From a virus: a stretch of 34,366 bases of DNA. Location of the stretch: positions 1 to 34,366 of IMG/VR virus record IMGVR_UViG_3300022925_000084. The stretch is one strand, 5' to 3'. The position numbers and the translations under genes were made by a program. Numbering within the stretch: the stretch's first letter is position 1; each line of letters opens with the position of its first letter. Shown one piece after another: positions 12,036 through 20,318 of this stretch. Under the pieces are notes generated by a model. It was not told the DNA's origin, ran no database searches, and worked only from the letters and a program-made list of their open reading frames with translations.

Positions 12036-13576
12036 TAGAACGGTGAGTCCATTTCTTTCGACACCAGGTCAGGTGTCTTAGCACCGGACGTGTAAGTCTG
12101 AAACATAGGTATACTCCATACGCGCACAGCTTTGCCGTTTATCTTTATGACAAGCGAATTGCCATCTATATCCCGAAGGCGTTGCGCTACCTTATGTGAC
12201 TTGAAGTCAAAGAACTTATTCTTTGTCAGGTAGGCCATGAAGTCTTTCAGTCGAAAGAACGTGCGGCCTTCTTCCTCGTCTGTATATGGGCGGCGCAGCA
12301 GGATTTCATCCCTGTTCTCCGCGTTCTGCATAGCAGTACAAAACTCTTCCAGTAAATCGTAGAACTGGCCCGTGATACTGGCGTCCTGTGACACCTCGAC
12401 GATGGCCCCGTCAGTCTCGGACATTTCAGAGAGCAGCCCGTTGATGCGACCCTCCCACATGTCTTTCTTTACCGAGTGCGGCATAAAGTTTAGCTGCTCC
12501 ACGCAGGCACGTTGGAATGCGCCTTGATTCATCAGAGCTTCAGTGTCTAGTTCAAGTGGGTGACCGTTCACATCCATGAACCATACCGGAGGCGTTGAGT
12601 TGTACTTACGCAGGTTGGCTATGGTCGCACCCGATACTGCGCTATCAATACCGTACTTCCTGGTCTTGCAAACCTCGGCATTACAATAGTCGCAGATCGG
12701 GGCGTCTTTACACTTATAGGCGTAGTCTTTCTTTTGTAGCTGTTTTGCTACAAGAGTGACTTCCGGTAGGGGGAGGGGTGGATCGAAGTAACGTGCATTA
12801 TACACCATGATCTCCGATTCCCAACTATCCGGGTATGCCTTGCGTAAGTAAACGCCCACATTGAATAGACCATTGTTTCTACCGCCCTCTGATATCTTTT
12901 GCTGACACAGAGTTTGCAAACACGGCGGACCGTCTTTGACAATGATGTTCTGCTCTTCAACGATAGTGAGTGCTAACAACTGCTCTTTGGTCTGAGCATA
13001 TGTTCCGTGAAGCGTGAAGAACTCTTCGAGTGTCCCGGACTGCCCATCGTCTTTGATGACATACCGTAGGCCATCCTCGGCATCGTAGTAGGGCATGTTC
13101 AAGAAGTTACCCACGTCACCTCTGTCGAGGTTCAGGCTCTTCTGCTTGGGGAATATCTCGCTCGTACCGTAGCCGAGTCCTGCCGCCACGGTCTGCAAGG
13201 TTTCTTGCATGTCCTTAGCGGGCACCCAGTCGGTAGTAAATAGGAAGCAGTGAGCCCCTCCTGATTTGGAGCGACACACCACTAACGGCAGCTTCATCCG
13301 CCGTATCTTTTGAATCAGTTCCGTCAGATCAAGCGGGTATGTATCAATGTCGATACAACCCCACTTGCAGTTGTTATCTTCATTAATAGGTATGATGCCT
13401 ATCGCATCGCCCTGGCCACTAAGGTGGCCTTCCCACAAATCATCTGTGCGCGGAGATTTGATTACCTGCGCTTTGCCAGTGTTCTTCCCGTTTTGATTTT
13501 TTCTATCAATCCGATAAGTGCCGTAGGCACACTGCAATCCGTCAAAAATCCCCGCGAATTTCTTCGCGTTGTCCAT
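12035..13576 (-). CDS. Archaeo-eukaryotic-type primase (TOTE/PrimPol-like)
   Basis: A 513-residue protein. The N-terminal half is an AEP catalytic domain: AIGIIPINEDNNCKWGCIDIDTY (D76, D78), VCRSKSGGAHCFLF (S105-H109) and SEIFPKQ...GNFLNMPYY. This order resembles the TOTE-type primase domain. A middle segment with GGRNNGLFNVGVYLRKAYPD looks like a PriCT-type helical region, followed by a cysteine cluster CKDAPICDYCNAEVCKTRKYGI that may bind zinc. The C-terminus is probably a winged helix. It makes primers and perhaps extends them. No DnaG/Toprim or T7-type primase is present, so this is the phage's primase. It is followed by the helicase with a 1-nt overlap. Confidence 0.85.
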   Translation of the reverse strand: MDNAKKFAGIFDGLQCAYGTYRIDRKNQNGKNTGKAQVIKSPRTDDLWEGHLSGQGDAIGIIPINEDNNCKWGCIDIDTYPLDLTELIQKIRRMKLPLVVCRSKSGGAHCFLFTTDWVPAKDMQETLQTVAAGLGYGTSEIFPKQKSLNLDRGDVGNFLNMPYYDAEDGLRYVIKDDGQSGTLEEFFTLHGTYAQTKEQLLALTIVEEQNIIVKDGPPCLQTLCQQKISEGGRNNGLFNVGVYLRKAYPDSWESEIMVYNARYFDPPLPLPEVTLVAKQLQKKDYAYKCKDAPICDYCNAEVCKTRKYGIDSAVSGATIANLRKYNSTPPVWFMDVNGHPLELDTEALMNQGAFQRACVEQLNFMPHSVKKDMWEGRINGLLSEMSETDGAIVEVSQDASITGQFYDLLEEFCTAMQNAENRDEILLRRPYTDEEEGRTFFRLKDFMAYLTKNKFFDFKSHKVAQRLRDIDGNSLVIKINGKAVRVWSIPMFQTYTSGAKTPDLVSKEMDSPF

Positions 13577-13592
13577 ATTGTTGTCCGGGGAA

Positions 13593-13613
13593 AAGGGGGC
13601 ACGAGGCCCCCTT
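13593..13613 (-). terminator. Hairpin between SSB-like and primase genes (terminator or attenuator)
   Basis: On the minus strand a perfect 8-bp stem AAGGGGGC / GCCCCCTT with the loop CTCGT, 2 nt after the stop of the SSB-like gene. It is followed by only a few T's, then CCCC, so termination is probably partial and would lower primase expression relative to the SSB-like protein. Confidence 0.6.
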
Positions 13614-13615
13614 GA

Positions 13616-14392
13616 TTAGAACGGAATGTCATCAGTGTTGACGTCTGCCGACTCATCCTGATGCTTGACGTTGACCTCACCAGCCAGGATAGACGTGGCG
13701 AACGCCTTGGCTGACTGGTAGATGTTAGCGTCCTCTACAGGACCGTTGAGGCTGATTTCCCAGCCGTGCCATGATCCTTTAGAGTTTTCCTCAGACACTG
13801 TCTTGAGGCTGTACACGTGCGAGAAACGCGGTGGTGTGAACATACCGTTCTTGCCCTGCATGGTGCGGGACTGAACCATAGAGTTCCACTTGCGTGACTT
13901 CTTGAGCTGCGTTGACTTCATTGCAAGCAGCGCAGTCTCCATCGAACCGTCGTCTCCAACTATGACGACAAAGTGCTGATGGGTTTCTTCAAGGTACGAG
14001 CCCTGCCCGTCAACCACGTATTCGCGGTTATCCTCTGAGCTGCGCTCAGTCTTGGGCCGTTGGTCGTCAGGCGTGAAGATGTTGATTGGTGCGCCAGTGC
14101 CAGTGCCACGTGGAGCCCATTCAATGTAACGTCGCTGGTAGACACAGGGCACAACGTTGATGCCTTCTTTGCCTTTCCAGACCTGACCGGTCACAGTGTT
14201 GTAGATGTCGCCAGCTTTGGCATCGTCCAGGTCGTCAAGGATTGGGTCCTGACGGGACAGCACCTTGAGGAACGGCAGTGCCACATCTTCTTGACCGAGT
14301 TGGCCAAGGCCGACACCGGCATCTTCTTCAAACACAGACGCATCAAACGCCACGACATTAGTTTCTTTCTTTTCTGCTACTGACTTACTCAT
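13616..14392 (-). CDS. Probable phage single-stranded DNA-binding protein
   Basis: A 258-residue protein. It is acidic and beta-rich, with LPFLKVLSRQDPILDD, AKAGDIYNTVTGQVWKGKEGINVVPCVYQRRYIEW and a middle region with basic and aromatic residues. The C-terminus is ESADVNTDDIPF, the acidic DDIPF-type tail by which SSB proteins recruit partners. Together with its place at the head of the replication operon this argues for a phage SSB that coats single strands for the polymerase and helicases. The fold is inferred from tail and context, not from a recognised OB motif. Its ATG overlaps the stop of the upstream gene (TAATG). Confidence 0.7.
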   Translation of the reverse strand: MSKSVAEKKETNVVAFDASVFEEDAGVGLGQLGQEDVALPFLKVLSRQDPILDDLDDAKAGDIYNTVTGQVWKGKEGINVVPCVYQRRYIEWAPRGTGTGAPINIFTPDDQRPKTERSSEDNREYVVDGQGSYLEETHQHFVVIVGDDGSMETALLAMKSTQLKKSRKWNSMVQSRTMQGKNGMFTPPRFSHVYSLKTVSEENSKGSWHGWEISLNGPVEDANIYQSAKAFATSILAGEVNVKHQDESADVNTDDIPF

Positions 14393-14967
14393 TATTTTGC
14401 ACCTTTCTTAATCGTTGCACGTTGGCCCACATAAGCGCCAAACAAATCCATTGGAAATTCTTCACCGTTCTCAACACGCTCTTTGACAAAAGCCTTGAGT
14501 GTGCTTGGGTGAACTTCTTCTTTTTGTGTCGCCGGGACGCCAGCGTCATGCGCGACCTTTATAAAGGTCTCAGCCTTCTTGTCTTCACCGCGTCCGAATA
14601 CACAAGCGACAGTGTTCTTGATGATGTCATCAAACCCATTGTCTCGAAGCCAGCCGAAAGCTGCATCTCGGTTGTCTACCTTGATGTGAGCCCCGTAGGT
14701 TGGCTTTAGTTCGATCTTGCTGCCGTCTTCTAATTCGAACTTGGCGAGCCCGATCTCATGAAGTAGTGCCGGGAGGTCCTCGTCCGTCAGCTTGAGGAGC
14801 TTCTGCTTCTCCTCTTTGATGCGGTCTTCGAGACTGGCAACTAATGTGGATTGCGCTTCGACGGCACGTGCCATCTCTGCTACGGTCTTCAAGCCGTCTG
14901 TGTTGATGCTGTGTAGCTCGGAGGTCTCGGCTTGATCGGCCTCCATCTCAGCAAATAGATCATTCAT
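14392..14967 (-). CDS. Conserved coiled-coil phage protein at the head of the replication operon
   Basis: A 191-residue protein. A coiled coil (TVAEMARAVEAQSTLVASLEDRIKEEKQKLLKLTDEDLPALL) is followed by a small alpha/beta region (FELEDGSKIELKPTYGAHIKVDNRDAAFGWLRDNGFDDIIKN). Homologues are common next to phage SSB and primase genes but lack an assigned function, as far as I recall. The start is the ATG with GAGG 8 nt upstream. The longer frame upstream runs through the promoter and is excluded. First gene of the polymerase operon, divergent from the SNF2-like helicase. Confidence 0.75.
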   Translation of the reverse strand: MNDLFAEMEADQAETSELHSINTDGLKTVAEMARAVEAQSTLVASLEDRIKEEKQKLLKLTDEDLPALLHEIGLAKFELEDGSKIELKPTYGAHIKVDNRDAAFGWLRDNGFDDIIKNTVACVFGRGEDKKAETFIKVAHDAGVPATQKEEVHPSTLKAFVKERVENGEEFPMDLFGAYVGQRATIKKGAK

Positions 14968-14986
14968 ATAGTCATCCTCGTGGTTA

Positions 14987-15043
14987 AAGTGTCGTTTGGA
15001 CACTTGAGGGACACATGATAATGCTATAAACTTGCATATGCAA
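14987..15043. promoter_or_regulatory. Divergent control region with two perfect palindromes
   Basis: The gap between the two replication transcripts holds AAGTGTC-5 nt-GACACTT (14987-15005), then GGGACACATGATAATG, then the perfect 12-bp palindrome TTGCATATGCAA (15032-15043), which overlaps the minus-strand -35 box and ends 2 bp before the helicase ATG. Both are positioned as operators. ACACAT resembles the left-arm promoter element. Confidence 0.65.
15015..15043 (-). promoter_or_regulatory. Sigma70-like promoter of the replication operon
   Basis: Minus strand TTGCAT, 17 bp, TATCAT. The -35 box lies inside the TTGCATATGCAA palindrome. A plus-strand promoter for the helicase should also be here (TATAAA at 15025-15030), but I cannot assign a good -35 box. 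Confidence 0.55.
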
Positions 15044-15045
15044 CT

Positions 15046-16494
15046 ATGAGTTACACATTTAAAACAGAGCCGTACCAGCACCAGTACGAGATTTGGGATA
15101 AATCTTGGAGGGCCGAATATTATGCCCTCTTTCTTGAGATGGGTACAGGGAAATCAAAGATCGCCATTGATACGATGGGGGCCCTGTACCAGGCCGGTGA
15201 AATAGACACCGCGCTTTTGATTGCCCCTAAAGGTGTATTTGACAACTGGGTCCGCAAAGAAGTTCCCACGCATTTGCCTGATGACATTGAATACCGCATT
15301 GTCCGCTGGCAGCCCAACTGGACGCAGAAATTTACTAACGAAATCAAAGACGTAGCGATACGCGGCGACTCCAAGGCGCTGCACATCCTGGTCATGAACG
15401 TTGAAGCGTTGTCCACGAAGAAGGGAGCGCAGAGCGCGTACCGGTTTCTACAACGCAATCCCAACAACTTTTGCCTGATTGATGAGTCCACGACTATCAA
15501 GAATCGTCAGGCCAGCCGGACCAAAAACGTCGTAGCTTTGGCGACTGTGTCAAAATACCGTCGCATACTGACAGGCAGTCCGATCACGAAAAGTCCTATG
15601 GATTTGTACAGCCAGTGCGATTTTCTGCACAGCGACGCTCTGGGATTCAAGAGTTTCTACAGTTTTCAGGGCCGTTACGCCGTCATACAGCGCCGTTCTA
15701 TGGGCCATCGCAGCTTTCAGCATATTGTTGGATACCGGAAACTGGACGAATTGACCAAGAAACTGGACGGGTTCTCCACACGTGTCCTGAAGAGCGAATG
15801 CCTCGACCTGCCTGACAAGGTGTACACACAGCGCGAGGTGCCGCTGACCACAGAGCAAAAGAAAGTCTACAACCAGATGAAGGAAATGGCCCTGGCTCAG
15901 GTAGAGTCCGGGGAGTTGGCCACCACACAGAGCGTCCTGACTCAGCTAATGCGCTTGCAGCAGATAGCCTGTGGCTCGTTACGCACTGACGACGGTGAGA
16001 TACAGGACATCAAGAACAACAGAATGACTGAGCTGTTGGCCGTGGTCGAAGAAGTGCGCGAAAAGGCCATAATCTGGGCCACATTTACACAGGACATTCT
16101 GAACATACAGGAGGCTCTGACCAAGGTGTATGGCGAGGATTCTGTGGCGATTTACTACGGTGAAACGCCCCAGGACGAGCGTCAGGCCATTGTCGAGCGG
16201 TTCCAGGACCCTGATTCGCCGTTGCGTTTCTTTGTCGGGCAGCCCAGAACTGGGGGCTACGGCATCACTTTGACCGCTGCCAACACGATGGTTTACTACT
16301 CAAACAGCTATGATCTGGAGATACGGCTACAGTCTGAGGACCGGGCTCACCGCATTGGCCAGGAGAAGTCTGTGACTTATGTGGACCTGGTGTCGCCTGA
16401 CACTATAGATGAAGTGATCCTCCGAGCCCTGCGTAACAAGATAAATCTTGCCAGCACGGTACTCGGAGAAGACCCCAAGGAATGGTTGCGTTAA
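15046..16494 (+). CDS. SNF2-like superfamily 2 helicase/translocase
   Basis: A 482-residue protein. The N-terminal RecA-like domain has a Q-like start (YQHQYEIWDKS), Walker A EMGTGKSK (31-38), LLIAPKGVFDNW, the DEAH-box equivalent LIDEST (144-149) and motif III ILTGSPITKSP. The C-terminal domain has AIIWATFTQDI, IYYGETPQDERQAIVERFQ, GQPRTGGYGITLTAA and motif VI QSEDRAHRIGQ (429-439). These define the SNF2 group, which moves along duplex DNA rather than strictly unwinding it. It is the only large plus-strand gene, divergent from the replication operon. It has no Shine-Dalgarno. Its TAA shares the TTAA palindrome with the stop of the convergent virion gene. Confidence 0.93.
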   Translation: MSYTFKTEPYQHQYEIWDKSWRAEYYALFLEMGTGKSKIAIDTMGALYQAGEIDTALLIAPKGVFDNWVRKEVPTHLPDDIEYRIVRWQPNWTQKFTNEIKDVAIRGDSKALHILVMNVEALSTKKGAQSAYRFLQRNPNNFCLIDESTTIKNRQASRTKNVVALATVSKYRRILTGSPITKSPMDLYSQCDFLHSDALGFKSFYSFQGRYAVIQRRSMGHRSFQHIVGYRKLDELTKKLDGFSTRVLKSECLDLPDKVYTQREVPLTTEQKKVYNQMKEMALAQVESGELATTQSVLTQLMRLQQIACGSLRTDDGEIQDIKNNRMTELLAVVEEVREKAIIWATFTQDILNIQEALTKVYGEDSVAIYYGETPQDERQAIVERFQDPDSPLRFFVGQPRTGGYGITLTAANTMVYYSNSYDLEIRLQSEDRAHRIGQEKSVTYVDLVSPDTIDEVILRALRNKINLASTVLGEDPKEWLR

Positions 16495-19400
16495 CCAGTT
16501 CTGCCTAGAGAGCCAATACCCTGTGATCGAATCACGTCGCTGGTGACGTCAAACGGAAATGCCGCAGCAAACTGCTGACGACTGGCCGGTGACGCGGGAG
16601 CCGTGGGTGCTGGTGCTTGGGGCATTGGCATTGGAGCCTGAGCCACCGGAGGTGGTGCGACTGGCTGTGGCGCACTGACTTGTGGCGGGGGCGTAGCCTC
16701 CTGGCGCTGGTCACGAGCTTCCTGCCGCTCTCTTTCCTGCCGCTCAGACGCGGTTTCAGGTATGTCTCTCCCGTAAATGTTTCTTGCGAACTCTCGAAAC
16801 TCAGTGCCTGCTGGGATCAGTGCTCCACTGTACAAGAAACTGTACAACTTTCTCAGATCACGAATAGGCGGCGGAGGTTTGGGCCCTTCTTTCCTGGCTC
16901 TTTCTAAAGCAAAAGCCATTAAATCAGGTTCTTTCAACATTTGAGTCATTAAAGTTTGAGCAAGCAATGCCGGGTTTTCGGAAACGACCCGGTCCGCTAA
17001 ATTAGCACCTAACCCGGCTGCAACCAGTGAACCAGAACCACCAAATATGCCGGCTTTGTTCAAAAAACCGTAAAAATTTGACGCCACGCCCGCACCGAGG
17101 CCCCTTACCGCAGCCTGCCCTATCATCTCTTGTGCCTGATTAGACAACCCTGCTGGAATAACCTCACCTAACTCCGCAGCCCTTTGCGGAGACATTGCTT
17201 TTTGAATGTTGTCCATCTCTATAAGAACTTGATTTATACGCGCAAAGTGCGTTTCGTCTATCAAGTTTTCTTGTCTTAGGATGTCTAAAACAGATTCTCT
17301 TCTTCCAGGGACTATTGGCTTTCTTAAATAGTCGGAGAACTTGTTTACATTAAAAGGCGGCAAACCTGTTTCAATATTGTTTGGGGACGCACCGCCCGCG
17401 TATACGAGCGCATGATTAAAAATTGAGTTTAAAAACCCTTCTTTAGCTTCTTCTGCTAAGTCAAAACCCTCTTCATCGGCGTTGGCTACTGACCGTGCAA
17501 CTTGCCTAAGCTCTTGAATAGGGTTCTCCCTAGACACTGCTCGTTCATCAGGAAAAGCAATCATTGAAGCGATTCCTGATATGGGGTTGTCGTAAACGTT
17601 TTCAAAGTATTTAACTAAAGCGTCCGTCTCCGTTAGTTGTTTGCTTAAAACACCCTCCTGGTTAACCATGTTGTCAAACAAAACTTTTCGTTTTTGAACG
17701 TCTACTAAATCAGACTTTAACGTAGGAAAATATTGGTCCAGAACATTGTTGACCACAGGGTCTTGCAACATTCTTTCAAACTCAGCGGTAGGCTCTAAAC
17801 TAGTTTGTATAATTTCGTTGTTTGGGTTTGCGGGATCAGGAATTAAAACGACGTCGCCGTTGGCATCTACCATAGGCGCACGAGAAAAAAACTTGGGATT
17901 ATTTAAAATCCCACGAAACAACGTTTCTTGCGTTGCTCTAATCGCAGGAATTTGAGTTCCAGCGTTCAGAACGTCGTCTGCTTCTAAAGCTCGGGCCGTG
18001 TTTAAGCTCTCGTTAGCTGCTGCAATTTCATTGCTCGTACTAAGCGCCCCCGCTCTACTGTTGTATTCCAACAAAAAGTTGGCAGCATCATCCATTTGAC
18101 TTAGACGAACTCGAAGTGGGTTATCTAAATCTTTGAACAAAGCAGTGCCTGCCAAACGCCCGTTTATGTCAGAACGCATAGCCCCGTTTAGGGCGTTAGT
18201 CATTACATTATTGGCTTCATCCATGTAGCTCAGATAATTTTCAAAAAAAGGTTTAAACTGACCACCTGGGGTCGCCTGACGTCTAAATGCGCTAACTTGT
18301 CTTAAAGTTTCTTTTGTTCCATTTTCTAATTGATTCAATAAACCTAACAGACGATCATTGCCCGACCGCATGGCATTAACCATTGCCTGATCTATTTCAT
18401 CTAAGAAATTTAAAAGTTCTCCAGTGTTTATAGTGTCTGGCTCAGGGGTATCTCCCTCCGGCATTTGAACAACTGTGCCCGGTAATTCTAGTTGTTCACC
18501 TTCTGGTAAAGTTGGTACGTCTCCCGCTTTTTTGTATTTATCTGGGTTAACAAATTCGTCAAAAGCTTCTAAAACTTTGTCTAAACTATGTAAATCTTTC
18601 CCATAACTTATTCGAGGTCGTCTACCTCGAATACCCATTTCTTCACCTATTCGATTGTAAACGTCAATCAAACCCTCAAAAGGTTCTTCTCCCTCTGTTC
18701 CTGGGTTTTGCAAAGCAGCGGTTGGAACATCAACATTTTTAGGAACTAGTTCTCTGAGCACGTCACCTTGTCTAACAATATCCCCATAAACACCACCTCG
18801 ACCATCTGGTCCAAAGAAGGTGTTGTACAACTCTTGTGCGCTATCAAAACGTTCCCCGCTCTCTAATGCTTTTTGTGCGGTGTCTTGATATCGTTTGAAG
18901 GCGTTTTCAACAGAAGCGTTAATGGTAGCTCTGTATTTTTCATCTCTAAAATTTGCAAACAAACCCATAGCTTGCGGATTATCAAATGTCAAAAGACTCT
19001 CCAACAGCTCATTGTATTGACGCATTGCATTACGATGTCTTCTTTGAATTTCTTCATCGGGGAGGAACTCGCCATCAGGGCGTTGCATGGTTCCTTTGTT
19101 TTCCAAAAAGTACAGTATGGGCAAGCCGGTTTGTAAGGCCGCAGTTCGATCACCTACAGTGAGGTCCCGGTCCGGGAACCGTGGGTCCTGAGTCGTGGGA
19201 CGTATATTTGCGGCCCCCAGCAACTCTTCTCTAGACACGCCCTCAGCCCCTTGAGCGCGTAACAGCTCAAGAGCCCGGTCTGGGTCTTCTTGAGCAATTT
19301 CCATAATTTCTATTACGCGTCGTCCGGCCGCTGTTACTCTTTCTTCAGGGCTTAGGTTTTTAACAAATGCAGAAAGCCCATCATATCCACGTCGAACAGT

Positions 19401-20318
19401 ATTCGCCATCCAAGGCAACGGATCATAAAAAACAAAAGCGGCTTCAGCAGCAATGTCTGTTAAAGCATTAACTGCGCCTCTATCACCTGGCGCTATGGCT
19501 TCTGTCAGACCGGCTGCCCCTGACGCCATGCCTGCTCCTCTAAGCTCTGTCGTCAGACTGGCGCGTGGGTCTCTTCTAGCAATATCAAATCCGGTTTCTA
19601 AAAATTCTTCGCCTCTACGAAGTCCTCTAGAAATAGGTTGAGACAAAGGCATGCGACGTAAATTGTCGCCAATAAACTGAGAACCCAAGCTTATAGCACC
19701 TTTTTGAGCAAGCCAGGGAAGTTGGAAAGCCGGGACAGAGCCACCAAAAACGCCGCCAGCAACAGAGAGACCGCGACCATCTGCATACGGCAGGTTGAGT
19801 TCAGGAGCCATCATCCTTCTATACGTGTCACCGGCCAGGTAACCTATTGTTCCTAAAGCAAGACCTGCGCCAAACCCATAAGGACCGGCCATTGTAAAAC
19901 CCGCTACTGCTGGTGCCATAACAGAAGCTTCTACTGCGGCACCTTCAAAAAACTTTTGAAACTCAGAAACATCCCTGACGTTGGCGAATTTTGTTAAAAT
20001 TTCTTGATCCGATATACCTTCGTTTCTTAAATCTTCGTAGAAGTTAGGTGGTAGAAGTTGGTAATTACCGTCTTCGTCTTGGTATTTGTACTCACTTTGA
20101 ACCACGTGTTTGGTGATTTGTGGCAGCGATAGACCTTGTCCTAAGTAGTAGTCAACATCTACGGAAACACGATTATGTGGTTGAACAATTTGAGGAAGAC
20201 CAGACAGAGCGGGCGCTTCCGGCAGATTTTCTAACCCAAGAGTTTGTTGACGTGTTAAAACATCGTCATTTGGTTGTTGGGTTTCCTCTATAAAAAGACT
20301 AGAAGGTTGATCGGCCAT
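16491..20318 (-). CDS. Very large virion protein, probable internal/ejection protein
   Basis: A 1275-residue protein, the largest in the window. The N-terminus is hydrophilic. Residues about 120-165 are a glycine-rich hydrophobic segment (VEASVMAPAVAGFTMAGPYGFGAGLALGTIGYLAG) that could insert in a membrane. A long helical body follows, with a second Gly/Ala-rich stretch near 1090-1140. The C-terminus is Arg/Gln-rich, then Pro/Gln/Ala-rich (PPPVAQAPMPMPQAPAPTAP). Size, position at the end of the structural block and membrane-active segments resemble podovirus internal virion (ejection) proteins; this is inference. The middle of the gene looks richer in A/T than its ends. Its ATG overlaps the upstream stop (TAATG). 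Confidence 0.6.
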   Translation of the reverse strand: MADQPSSLFIEETQQPNDDVLTRQQTLGLENLPEAPALSGLPQIVQPHNRVSVDVDYYLGQGLSLPQITKHVVQSEYKYQDEDGNYQLLPPNFYEDLRNEGISDQEILTKFANVRDVSEFQKFFEGAAVEASVMAPAVAGFTMAGPYGFGAGLALGTIGYLAGDTYRRMMAPELNLPYADGRGLSVAGGVFGGSVPAFQLPWLAQKGAISLGSQFIGDNLRRMPLSQPISRGLRRGEEFLETGFDIARRDPRASLTTELRGAGMASGAAGLTEAIAPGDRGAVNALTDIAAEAAFVFYDPLPWMANTVRRGYDGLSAFVKNLSPEERVTAAGRRVIEIMEIAQEDPDRALELLRAQGAEGVSREELLGAANIRPTTQDPRFPDRDLTVGDRTAALQTGLPILYFLENKGTMQRPDGEFLPDEEIQRRHRNAMRQYNELLESLLTFDNPQAMGLFANFRDEKYRATINASVENAFKRYQDTAQKALESGERFDSAQELYNTFFGPDGRGGVYGDIVRQGDVLRELVPKNVDVPTAALQNPGTEGEEPFEGLIDVYNRIGEEMGIRGRRPRISYGKDLHSLDKVLEAFDEFVNPDKYKKAGDVPTLPEGEQLELPGTVVQMPEGDTPEPDTINTGELLNFLDEIDQAMVNAMRSGNDRLLGLLNQLENGTKETLRQVSAFRRQATPGGQFKPFFENYLSYMDEANNVMTNALNGAMRSDINGRLAGTALFKDLDNPLRVRLSQMDDAANFLLEYNSRAGALSTSNEIAAANESLNTARALEADDVLNAGTQIPAIRATQETLFRGILNNPKFFSRAPMVDANGDVVLIPDPANPNNEIIQTSLEPTAEFERMLQDPVVNNVLDQYFPTLKSDLVDVQKRKVLFDNMVNQEGVLSKQLTETDALVKYFENVYDNPISGIASMIAFPDERAVSRENPIQELRQVARSVANADEEGFDLAEEAKEGFLNSIFNHALVYAGGASPNNIETGLPPFNVNKFSDYLRKPIVPGRRESVLDILRQENLIDETHFARINQVLIEMDNIQKAMSPQRAAELGEVIPAGLSNQAQEMIGQAAVRGLGAGVASNFYGFLNKAGIFGGSGSLVAAGLGANLADRVVSENPALLAQTLMTQMLKEPDLMAFALERARKEGPKPPPPIRDLRKLYSFLYSGALIPAGTEFREFARNIYGRDIPETASERQERERQEARDQRQEATPPPQVSAPQPVAPPPVAQAPMPMPQAPAPTAPASPASRQQFAAAFPFDVTSDVIRSQGIGSLGRTG

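Noticed and set aside
14968-15081. N-terminal extension of the coiled-coil replication-operon protein
   Set aside because: It would run through the promoter and both palindromes; the ATG at 14967 has a good ribosome-binding site.
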